DNA from: Lepidurus packardi
Taxonomy: Eukaryota; Arthropoda; Branchiopoda; Notostraca; Triopsidae
Assembly (NCBI GenBank): GCA_023053545.1
Contig: JAKZAN010000243.1
Coordinates: forward strand, 1 to 64,000
Direction of reading: 5' to 3'
Length of the DNA stretch: 64,000 nucleotides
In this document: one piece after another, positions 23,545 to 32,067 of the stretch
Layout of the letters: every line of letters starts with the position of its first letter
How positions within the stretch are numbered: position 1 is the first letter of the stretch
The notes under the pieces: generated by a model
The model's input: the letters and a program-made list of their open reading frames with translations, nothing else
What the model was told of the DNA's origin: nothing
The model's database searches: none
Position numbers and translations under genes: made by a program

Positions 23545-25912
23545 TCAGTGGAGGTCTTGTAGTTCGGGTGAGGGCTCACATCTAATCATGTTGCAGCTAC
23601 CAGGACGCGATTCCGGGGTCCAGAAAGGGTAGCACCCAACGACGGACCAACCAAAACGTGTTAACATAGCGGTCGGGGCTGATACACCTGGAGGTGGTTC
23701 GCGCCAATCGAGTTGTTTGTGAGCTCTGATCGCATCGTGGCTAACGAGTACGGTAACCTGAGACGCGTCGACTTCAGGTAGGTCGAGATCTGCCAAGTGA
23801 TACCATTTCTTCTTTTCTTCGGGCCAATTAATATACCATCGCGAAACGTTCACTCGGGGAACGGAGAGTGCCTTTGGAATTTCGATCGTCGTTGTCCGGT
23901 CTATGGATTCGATGGAAAAGTTCACCCTCTGCGCATCTATTTCCGGATCTTGACCATGATATGTTCCGAGTTGCAGGCGTACCGGATCTCCTTGTAGTCC
24001 AAGCTGTGCTGCTGCGTCGTTTCGGATTAGGGTGACCTCGCTACCAGGGTCAAATAAGGCGAAGGTGTCGAAGTACCTGCCTTCTGCCTTAATCCTCACT
24101 GGGGTTACGTAGAGCAGCGTTCGGCCGACTGCCCTATTAGAAGCCACAGCGTTGATCATCGGAACGGCTGGTTTCTCTTCGCTGTTCGGTGAGTTTCCAG
24201 TTCTGATGGTTGTAGCGGAATTTGCTTCGTAACTGCTTCGGGGTGCACCATGTAGTAGCTTGTGGTGCAAGGACTTACAGCCGTTAACCTCGCAAATGTC
24301 TGTTCGGTTACATTGTCTGCCTAGGTGCCCATTGCGGAGGCACCTAAAACAGAGACCCTTGCTCTTCGCCACTGAAATCCGCTCGGTTGGCGAAAGACCT
24401 GTGAACTTGTCACAGTCTTCGATCGGGTGCTGCTCGTTGCAGACAATACATTCATTTGTCGTGCTATCGCGATTGTCGATACTCGTTGCTAGTACGGTCG
24501 GGGGGAAACGCGGTTTCGTTGTGTTGGGAGTCTTCGGAACACTCCCTTCTCGTTTCGTCGGTTCTGGCCTACACGTAGGCCGTACCAGCTTTTCCGCCAT
24601 GACTTGGTCGGCCAACCATGCGTCAAAATCAGGAAGCGTCGGGGAACGCGGTCGGAGGCGGAGCATATGGTGTCCCCACTTGCTTCGTAAACGTGGAGGT
24701 AACTTCTGGACCAACTGCTCAAGGGTCGCCACAGACGCGAGCTCTTGACTATATCCGCTGCTATGCAGAGTGTTAATGGATCCGCGAATTTTACGAGAGA
24801 AGGACTGAAGGGCTTCAAACTCCTCGTTTCTGAGCGGTGGAATCTCCAGCATGGTCCGTATGTAGGCGCGGGCGATTAACTGGGGGTGTCCATAGTTCTT
24901 GCGGAGTTCCTGGAGCGCTTGTCGATATAACAACGGGCTGTGTAGGCTTTCAGCTATACTCTCTCTGATCTCGGGAGTCAGCATTTCTCGGAGCATGGCA
25001 ATCCTTTGCGCGTCATTGGGTATGACGTCGTGCACCAGACTCTTGAAACTGTCGATAAAAAGCGTCCAGTTTTTTGGGTCACCATCGAAAGGTTTCAATT
25101 CTAGCTTGGGCATGACTCCCATAATCCAGGGCGCGTACGCAAAGGTGGAGGGAGGCGGAGCAATGTTGTTGGAGCTGTCTTGTTGAGTAGCCCATGACGT
25201 AAAGTCGTCCCTCTGTCGCGTGCGGTTCGCCCTTAAACTGTCGATCCACCCGTTCGGTCGGGCGGCTGACGTCATGGGTTCAGGTAAGACGGCCGGCCCG
25301 TTCAGTGTCGCACCGAAGAAATCGCCCTGTACTGCCTGAGGCCTAGTCTCCGACCACACTGTTCGAGGCTTCGGGGGTATGAGTGTAGCGTGTCTCATAC
25401 CGTTTGCCGCTGAGGCAGCCTCGTCGGGGTAATCTTCGGCTTCAATGGTCTGCAGGTGCTCGATTTCGGCCCTCTTCTGTTCCACCTCGGTAGCAGCCTT
25501 GCGTATCTCGCGGTTGCGCTCCACATGTGTACGAAGTTGCACGATTTCCTGATGATTTCGTTGATTTGTCAGGATGAGGTCGTGAATTCGTCGGGTGGTC
25601 TGAATTTCTTCTTCGGCTGCAATCTTCAATTCCTGAAGCCGTATGGCTCTTTGGTCGTGTTCAAGTTTGGCTTCCTGAAGGCGTGTGCTAACGGCTGATT
25701 TCGCGGACGTAGAGGAAGAGGAACCTTCGGAGGGGGATCGGTTCTTCAGGTATTCGTCGACCTTGTCCAGGCAATCGTGCAGTTCTTTCCGTAAGCTTTC
25801 AGCCCACGTGGCTTGCGAAAGTTCTGTAATCTCTTCGATCCGGTTATTCAGCCGGAGGCATTGCTCATGCAGGTCGGTGAGTTGGTATCGCAATGTTCGG
25901 ATTTCTGAACGT
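23545..25912 (-). pseudogene. BEL-1 gag (without its N-terminus) and protease
   Basis: True gag begins at 25912. The first 15 codons of the longer open frame (to 25956) are antisense pol from the inverted block. Contents in order, counting from 25956: a coiled-coil N-terminal part (about 17-170, rich in Glu, Arg and Leu), the BEL capsid core (about 282-440: LKPFDGDPKNWTLFIDSFKS, later LVQKLPPRLRSKWG), zinc knuckles at C503-C515 (CX2CX3HX4C) and C536-C549 (CX2CX4HX4C), then an aspartic protease. The protease motif reads FDPGSEV: catalytic Asp636 is kept but the next residue is Pro instead of Ser/Thr (BEL-2 has DSG), so activity is doubtful. The frame ends at TGA 23547-23545, just before reverse transcriptase, probably a nonsense change. 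The first 26 gag codons lie apart at 28329-28252. Confidence 0.92.
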
Positions 25913-27894
25913 CGGTCAGTGGTATTTGTCATGTCTAAGTCTCGCGTTGCCCCCATAAAACAACTAACGATTCCGAGACTCGAACTTCTTGGAGCACTGG
26001 TGGCGGCACGTTTGTCTTGTACAGTTATGAAGGAGCTCGCGATGCCCGTACAGAGTCCTACCTCTGGACCGACTCCACGACAGTATTAAAATGGTTGCGT
26101 TCAACCCATCGTCTTACTACATTCGTGGCTAACAGGGTCAGAGAGATCCTAGAGCTTACGGACCCTACACAGTGGCGTCACATTGCCGGGAAGCAGAACC
26201 CAGCTGACGAATGCAGCCGTGGACTGTTGGCTCGAGACTTCGTTAATGGAAAACGCTGGTTCAGCGGCCCCGACTTCCTGCTTACTCCGCAAATCACCTG
26301 GTCGAACCAAGACACGTTCGAGCAAAGTCCGATTCACGATCCGGAAGTCGTCCTAACGAAATGGGCCGGCCTTATAGAGGAACCCACAAAGGAGATAGAC
26401 GACCTGTTCGAGAAGTCATCCCGTCTCGCGCGAATCAGGCGTGTTGTCGCATACATTCTTCGCTTCGCCCGAAACTGCCGGGTAAACTCCGAAAACAGAA
26501 AACGCGGATGCCTTGATGCTGTGGAGCTGAGAGGGGCTATGATAATATGCCTCAAGAAGGCCCAGCTTTCTTCTTTCGCCGAAGAGCATAAGGCCTTACA
26601 AGACGGCAATGGAATTAAGGTCAGCTCACGTCTCTCAAAGCTGAACCCAGTCATCGACCATGACGGGCTGATCCGAGCGGATGGAAGAATCCAGCACGCC
26701 CAAGTTGATCCCGATACTCGCAACCCGATTCTTTTATGCCCGAACCATCCACTCACAACTCTGATAATCCGCGACATCCACGAACGTTTATTGCACCCCT
26801 CTACTGAACGCACGCTTTGCGAATTACAGCAGACATATTGGGTGTTACGTGGACGGTCAACAGTACAAGGCATGGTACGGAAGTGTGTAACTTGTCGGAA
26901 GGCAAGGAGTCAGCCGCAAACTCCCATGATGGCGGCCCTACCAAAGGATCGTCTGCAATCGTCCATGCCAGCATTTACGAACACAGGCGTTGACTTTTTT
27001 GGCCCTTTGCAAGTAGTTATTCACCGCAGAATACACAAACGCTATGGATGCATTTTTACCTGTTTAGTCACGCGGGCCGTCCATATTGAACTCACCGAAT
27101 CGTTAGATGCCGACTCGTTTTTAATGGCCCTACGACGGTTTATCGGTAGGCGTGGCTGCCCCGTTACCTGCTACAGCGACAACGGAACCAATTTAGTAGC
27201 GGGCGAAAGTATACTACGAGAAGGTTTGCAAAACCTAAAATCTGACAAGTTGCTAAATGACGTTTCCGAGAGGTTAATTACTTGGCACTTCTCCCCCCCT
27301 GCGGCTCCACACTTTGGGGGTGTATGGGAGCGGATGGTTCGCTCTGCCAAGGTCGCCTTGCGTGCTACCTTAAAAAACCGAACGGTAACCGACGAGGTAC
27401 TCGCCACCGTAATGGTAGAGGTTGAGTCGCTTATCAACAGCCGCCCCTTAACTCACGTTAGCCTGGACCATCGTGACCTGCAGCCGCTAACGCCGAACCA
27501 CTTTCTCTTGGGAAGGGCTAATCCCAACATTCCCCCTGACATCTTCTGCGAGGAGGAAGTTAGCTCCCGGAAGCGTTGGCGTTCTTCACAAATCATTGCT
27601 AATGGATTTTTGCGACGTTGGTTAAGGGAATACGTTCCCAACTTGATCGAGCGTCGGACATGGCTTAAGGCTCGGCGAAATTTACGACCGGGAGACGTCG
27701 TAATTGTAGTGGACAACAATAGTCCCCGAGGGCGGTGGCCTTTAGGCCGTGTTACTGAAACCATCCCGGGACCGGATGGTGTCGTTCGCACCGCGGTCAT
27801 CAAGACTGTGAGCGGTGAATATGTTAGACCCGTGACGAAACTGTGCCTACTTGAAGAAGCTGAAGACGCCACCCCAGAAGACTCGGCTGTTTAA
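25913..27894 (+). pseudogene. Inverted copy of BEL-1 pol: RNase H end and integrase
   Basis: Second copy of the pol 3' half, on the plus strand. The fragment enters within RNase H (VVFVMSKSRVAPIKQ), carries the same 1-base frameshift near 26055, then reads about 610 codons through the zinc finger, Asp-Asp-Glu integrase core and C-terminal domain to TAA at 27892-27894. Its translation is identical to the minus-strand copy. It has no gag, protease or reverse transcriptase of its own and no promoter at its 5' end. The shared frameshift shows either that the lesion came before the duplication or that the arms have been homogenised. Confidence 0.9.
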
Positions 27895-27924
27895 TAAGTT
27901 TTGGGAACAAAACTGGGCCGGCGT
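25913..27924 (+). repeat. Right arm of the BEL-1 inverted duplication (2012 bp)
   Basis: Reverse complement of 20183-22194. The match begins at CGGTCAGTGG (25913) and is followed directly by an LTR in the same sense (27925-28240). Together they form a plus-strand 3' end of a BEL element lying inside the minus-strand gag gene. Confidence 0.95.
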
Positions 27925-28240
27925 TGTTCCGGACAAGTACAGTCCGGAAGGGGAAAGAATGAAAGGAAAGGGAATGGAAGGGAAAGAGAAACAGGGACAA
28001 AGGGGAGCTCGCGGTTGTCTCGAAAGGGAGAAAGGCAGTTGCGATTGAACAGTGAGAAAGAAGGTTGTAGAAAGGTTTTGATGAAAGGTAATCTAAGTGA
28101 CGTGGGTGTTGGGTGGGGGTTACTTGAGTTTGGAGCTTTGTGTTACGTTCGAGTTAAATACATTCGACCTGACTTTTCTCCCTTAACACGAACCTCGATC
28201 GCCAATTGCCCAACGGTGTTGGCCATAACTGTTGGTAACA
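27925..28240 (+). repeat. BEL-1 third (middle) LTR, reversed (316 bp)
   Basis: Begins TGTTCCGGACAAG and ends GTTGGTAACA, opposite in sense to the other two LTRs. By eye it differs from the right LTR by about seven or eight substitutions plus gaps of 2, 2 and 1 bases, more than the left and right LTRs differ from each other. No target duplication flanks it, so it is not a separate solo insertion. It is followed by ATTTGCTGG, the first nine internal bases of a BEL-1 element (spacer plus the TGG of the primer site). Confidence 0.93.
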
Positions 28241-28249
28241 ATTTGCTGG

Positions 28250-28329
28250 CTTTCCACACTAATTAAGTCTTTAACTTCGTCATCCCTCTCGGGGTTCAAA
28301 GACGTCGTAGGGATCTTCGCGGTGGCCAT
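28250..28329 (-). pseudogene. BEL-1 gag N-terminal fragment
   Basis: ATG at 28329-28327 in a good context (AAAATGG) opens a frame of 26 codons starting MATAKIPTTSLNPERDDEVK, acidic and lysine-rich. It is cut at about 28250 by the inverted block. The bases on the far side (25912 downward) are in phase with it and continue as gag, so this is the missing start of gag. It lies 24 bases past the primer-binding site in element direction. Confidence 0.75.
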
Positions 28330-28352
28330 TTTCGGGTGTTAACGGTTTCGGT

Positions 28353-28370
28353 TCCCGGGTTTCGGCACCA
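28353..28370 (-). other. BEL-1 primer-binding site, tRNA-Phe type
   Basis: On the plus strand TCCCGGGTTTCGGCACCA reproduces the 3' end of metazoan tRNA-Phe including the added CCA, so the minus strand is the binding site (18 bases). It is separated from the LTR by 6 bases (GCAAAT, window sense). Confidence 0.85.
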
Positions 28371-28376
28371 GCAAAT

Positions 28377-28695
28377 TGTTACCAACAGTTATGGCCAACA
28401 CCGTTGGGCAATTGGCGATCGAGGTTCGTGTTAAGGGAGAAAAGTCAGGTCGAATGTATTTAACTCGAACGTAACACAAACAGCTCCAAACTCAAGTAAC
28501 ACCCACCCAACACCGACACGTCACTTAGATCACCTTTCATCAAGCCTTTCTACAACCTTTTTTCTCACTGTTCAATCGCAACTGCCTTTCTCACTTTCGA
28601 GACAACCGCGAGCTCCCCTTTGTCCCTCTTTCTCTTTCCTTTCCATTCCCTTTCCTTTCATTCTTTCCCCTTCCGGACTGTACTTGTCCGGAACA
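28377..28695 (-). repeat. BEL-1 5' LTR (right, 319 bp)
   Basis: Same sense as the left LTR, beginning TGTTACCAACAG and ending TTGTCCGGAACA, and followed by the CCTAC duplication. It carries the terminal hairpin TTCCGGAC / GTCCGGAA. It faces the middle LTR head-on across 136 bp. Confidence 0.95.
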
Positions 28696-31216
28696 CCTAC
28701 CATTCGGACTAACTAACGCCCCTGCAACGTTCCAACGTTTAATGCAACGACTATTGCTTCCAATCTGCAACAATTTCGCCATGGTCTATTTGGATGATGT
28801 CATAATATTCTCCAAATCCTTCCAAAACCATATCAGCCACCTTCGTACTGTATTGGGATTATTTTCAAAAGCGGGGTTAAAACTCAAGCAAAAGAAATGC
28901 CATTTCGGGCAACAATCGGTTAAGTACTTGGGTCACATAGTATCGGCACACGGAGTAGCCCCAGATCCCGAAAAAATCATAGCCGTCCAAAATTTCCCTA
29001 AACCCGGGTGCACCAAAGACGTCCGATCTTTTCTAGGGCTCTCAAACTATTACAGGCGGTTTATAAAAAATTACGCTATTATAGCAAACCCCCTTACTAA
29101 ACTAACGAGCAAATATAGTACATTTCGATGGGATGAACAAACTCACAATGCATTTTCCACACTCAAACTGGCCCTAACAAAACATCCCGTACTAGCTAAC
29201 CCGGACTTCACGAAGCCTTTTACACTTTTCACCGATGCTTCTAACACAGCACTCGGAGTGGTTCTGGCACAATTCCAGAATAACCGCGAAGTAGTAATCG
29301 CATACGCCAGCCGTAAGCTCAACCCGGCGGAATCACGCTACGCTACAGTTGAAAGGGAAGCACTAGCGGTCGTGTTCGCCGTAAAACTCTTTCATGCATA
29401 TCTTTACGGACGAAAGTTTGAAGTCGTGACAGACCACAACCCGTTGAAATGGTTAATGACAAATAAAGATCATACGTCTAAACTGTCACGCTGGGCTTTG
29501 CGGCTACAGGAATACGATTTTACGATCAATCACCGACCTTTTAAGAAACACGGAAATGCTGACGGCTTGTCCCGTACCCCGGTCGCCATAATTACAGGCG
29601 AAGATAACTTCACGATAGCAACATTCGTCCTAGAACAGCAGAAGGACCCAGCTTGTTCCAAATTGCTGCAACTCTTATCAGGAAATTCATCCCCAATATT
29701 GCAGAAAATGAACTCACACTGGAAACAAAAATCACACGAATATCTGCTAAACTCCGACGGCATCCTCTGTCGCCTACGGCCCAGCATTCACGATAGTAAA
29801 ACCCTAGTCCCACTCCCAATTGTCCCCGAGACCTTACGAACGGTTATCCTATCCAGTCTACACGACCACAAAACCGCAGGACATCTGGCCATACAAAAAA
29901 CGTATAATAAAATCCTAGCCCGGTACTATTGGGTAGGCCTCTATAGGGACGTAAAGAAGTACATACGGTCCTGCCCATCTTGCAATAAACGCAAATCACC
30001 CACAAAAACCCTTAGGGCTCCATTAATGCCAATGCCTATAGCAGAGCGCCCCTTCGACAGAATTGCCGTCGACGTCCTCGGCCCGCTTCCGGGTACACCT
30101 CGAGGAAACAAATACATAATAGTTTTCACAGACTATTTAACTAAATGGCCAGAAGCTTACGCCATACCCGACCAAAAAGCCGAAACCGTTGCGAAGTTAT
30201 ATTGCGAAGAATTAATTACAAGACACGGAGCACCTCGACACCTCCTATCTGATCAAGGCCCTAATTTTATGGCCGAATTAATAAAAAATATCTGCGCCTT
30301 CCTAAATACCACCAAGCAAAGGACCACACCATACCATCCTCAGTGCGACGGCCTCACAGAACGGTTCAATAAGACTTTAGCTGATATGATCTCCCATTAT
30401 GTAAATGATACCCATGCGGACTGGGACGAACACCTGCCATACCTCCTCCTCGCGTACCGAACCTCAATTCAGTCCTCCACATTAGAATCACCATTCTACC
30501 TGCTTTATGGTAGGGACCCAGCCCTTCCAATAGATTCCATATTGTCACCTAAATCAGCACAGGTACTCTCATACCCCGACTACAAAGAAAAACTGACATC
30601 GCACCTCCATACGGCATGGACAATCGCACAGTCGCACTTGAAAACAGCGCAAGCAAAACAAAAACAATATTATGACAAGACCGCAACCGAACGTCAGTTT
30701 CGCGTGGGAGACAAAGTGTACATGACGAAGCCCGCAACGAAACCAGGTCTTTCCAGGAAATTGGACTATAGATGGTCTGGTCCTTACCGAATCATTGATA
30801 GACCCTCTCCGGTTACAGCGACACTAATCGACACCATCTCCTGTAAAAAGCATACAGTACACGTAAACAGAGTGAAACAGTGTTGGGAATATGACGAGTG
30901 TAGGGACCCGAAAGTAGGAACACGGGAAGAACCCCGGCCAATGAGCCCCATACCGCCCCCACCAACCTCCCCCAAAAGGCCCTCTAGCACAACTATACAA
31001 CAGTACACGCCATCAAATTCCTCCGACAGCGCCACATATGCGGACATACTCCGGAGTCCTTCAAATCACCCCACCCCAATACCAATTGATAACGACCCTA
31101 ACACGCATTTTTTCACCCCAACAGTGTCGCCGAACCAAGAAACAAGAACCCCTCCAACCTATTCTCTACGTGACAGACGAACAATAAAGAAACCCTCCCG
31201 ATTTCAACCATATTAG
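28696..31216 (+). pseudogene. Gypsy pol, 3' fragment: reverse transcriptase end, RNase H, integrase
   Basis: Resumes reverse transcriptase after BEL-1 (the duplicated CCTAC, then PFGLTNAPATFQ) and stays open to TAG 31214-31216. Counting from ATG 28742: catalytic YLDD at 16-19, FLGLSNYYRRFI near 97, RNase H with D165 (FTDAS), E205, D231 and D274, integrase zinc finger with C411 and C414 and His near 374-381, and the integrase core D444 (VDVLGP), D504 (LLSDQGP) and E540 (GLTERFNK). The D504-E540 gap is the canonical 35 residues. A GPY/F-type module follows (YRWSGPYRIID), then a Pro/Ser/Thr-rich tail of about 100 residues. This part is undamaged. It is a fragment only because of the nested insertion and the upstream stop. 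Confidence 0.95.
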
Positions 31217-31269
31217 AAAAAAAAATAAATCTGTTATTCTGTTCTCCGTTATTGCACCCAAGCGGCTAA

Positions 31270-31680
31270 ACCCAAGAAAACCTTAACGTCCTAACCGATC
31301 TCCTGTCGGTCCTGCAGGAACCAGGGACGCACCACATACAAAACGCAATAGTCGACGTTAAGTCCCGAGACAAGTGGAACTTCGCAGTCGACTGGTCGTA
31401 CGGAATCCGCGCTTCCCTTGTAGGAAGCGGCCTTGCCATCCTCCCATTCTTGGCCATTCTCTGCCTGATTCGTAAATGTGCAAGCATCGACCCAACACGA
31501 CGCACTTGGCGAAAAACCTGGATGTACCGTCAAGTAAGAAGCAACAACATCCCGCTCCAAGAGGTCAACAACGTGCCAACCCCTGAAGAACTCCAACAAC
31601 CAACCCGGAGCAACCGATCAGCAACTGATAATGGGGTCGAAAGATCACAATTGGCGAACCTCCTTAACCGCGTGGACTAG
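31270..31680 (+). pseudogene. Gypsy env remnant: membrane anchor and cytoplasmic tail
   Basis: An open stretch of 136 codons follows an in-frame TAA (31267-31269) and ends at TAG 31678-31680, between pol and the polypurine tract, the position of env in errantiviruses. It reads as the last part of an ectodomain, then a hydrophobic segment (about 31417-31467: SLVGSGLAILPFLAILCLI), then a basic cytoplasmic tail (RKCASIDPTRRTWRKTW) ending NLLNRVD. The signal peptide, most of the ectodomain, any furin-type site and any fusion peptide are absent, so most of env has been deleted. No start codon is evident. The assignment rests on position, the single anchor and the tail, since no sequence search could be run. 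Confidence 0.65.
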
Positions 31681-31710
31681 ACGCCGGTTTACGCGAGGAC
31701 GCGTCACTTT

Positions 31711-31728
31711 TCGGAAGAAGGGGAGTAG
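31711..31728 (+). other. Polypurine tract of Gypsy
   Basis: TCGGAAGAAGGGGAGTAG lies immediately before the 3' LTR. It is almost all purine from GGAAGAAGGGGAG onward and is the expected primer for plus-strand DNA synthesis. Confidence 0.8.
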
Positions 31729-32067
31729 TGTAATGACACTCTAGGTGACCTAGAAACACTTTAGTGTTTATGGCTCTGTTGTACCAAAGAAGAAGACCTT
31801 TCTTCTAGCGACAACAGAGCCATAACTTTTACAACCTTGTTGTTCAGTTATCGAAAGGTATAAAGGACAGCAGGGAAGTTCGCCAAGTGAGCAAGTGTGA
31901 TACCAGAGTGTAACGAGCTGAGTCCGTGCGAATGTAACAAGTGTAACGAGCTGAGTCAGTGAGAATACAGTTGAGGAATGAGCTATAAAGTCTCTTGCGT
32001 TGTCGTAGTTACTAGTGCTCATCAGAAGCCAAAAACGTAAGTACAGCGTTTAAATAGTAACGTTACA
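31729..32067 (+). repeat. 3' LTR of Gypsy (339 bp)
   Basis: Near-identical to the 5' LTR: one missing G in the hairpin interior and two substitutions. It keeps the TATA box (31859-31864), both direct repeats and the terminal CGTTACA, followed by the CATT duplication and satellite. Confidence 0.95.

Larger units (their letters stand above)
19871..28695 (-). mobile_element. BEL-1: BEL/Pao retrotransposon with an internal inverted duplication and three LTRs
   Basis: An 8825-bp insertion in the Gypsy reverse transcriptase with a 5-bp duplication. Read on the minus strand the order is: 5' LTR (28695-28377), tRNA-Phe primer site and start of gag (28376-28250), an inverted foreign block (28249-25913: 9 bases of primer site, an LTR, and the 3' half of pol, all reversed), the rest of gag, protease and pol (25912-20213), and the 3' LTR (20182-19871). 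Without the block the element would be about 6.5 kb, a normal BEL/Pao size. The coding frame also has a TGA between protease and reverse transcriptase and a 1-base deletion in RNase H. It is non-autonomous and integrated in the opposite direction to its host element. Confidence 0.93.
17787..32067 (+). mobile_element. Ty3/Gypsy LTR retrotransposon with env remnant, interrupted by BEL-1
   Basis: The element is bounded by near-identical LTRs (340 and 339 bp) that begin TGTAATGACA and end CGTTACA, and by a 4-bp target duplication. It spans 14281 bp, of which 8825 bp is the nested BEL-1 element, leaving about 5.45 kb of its own sequence. The internal order on the plus strand is primer-binding site, gag fused to pol (protease missing), reverse transcriptase, RNase H, integrase, env remnant and polypurine tract. 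Pol before env and a 4-bp duplication resemble the insect errantivirus branch of Gypsy. It is non-autonomous because of two internal deletions, a stop codon after the start of pol, and the nested insertion in reverse transcriptase. The two LTRs differ by two substitutions and one 1-bp indel by eye, so the insertion is fairly young. Confidence 0.95.

Noticed and set aside
25913-25956. Apparent start of BEL-1 gag at 25956
   Set aside because: The first 15 codons are antisense to pol in the inverted arm. The genuine start is better placed at 28329, next to the primer site.
25913-28240. The plus-strand pol and LTR as an independent second BEL insertion
   Set aside because: It has no 5' LTR, gag or reverse transcriptase and no target duplication. 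It is better explained as a block inside BEL-1.
28059-28266. Possible small gene in the middle LTR of BEL-1
   Set aside because: It is LTR sequence, and the equivalent region in the other two LTRs has different frames because of indels.
31450-31680. A 76-codon gene starting at 31450
   Set aside because: The first codon is TTG and the same frame is open upstream to 31270, so it is the end of a larger env-like frame rather than a separate small gene.
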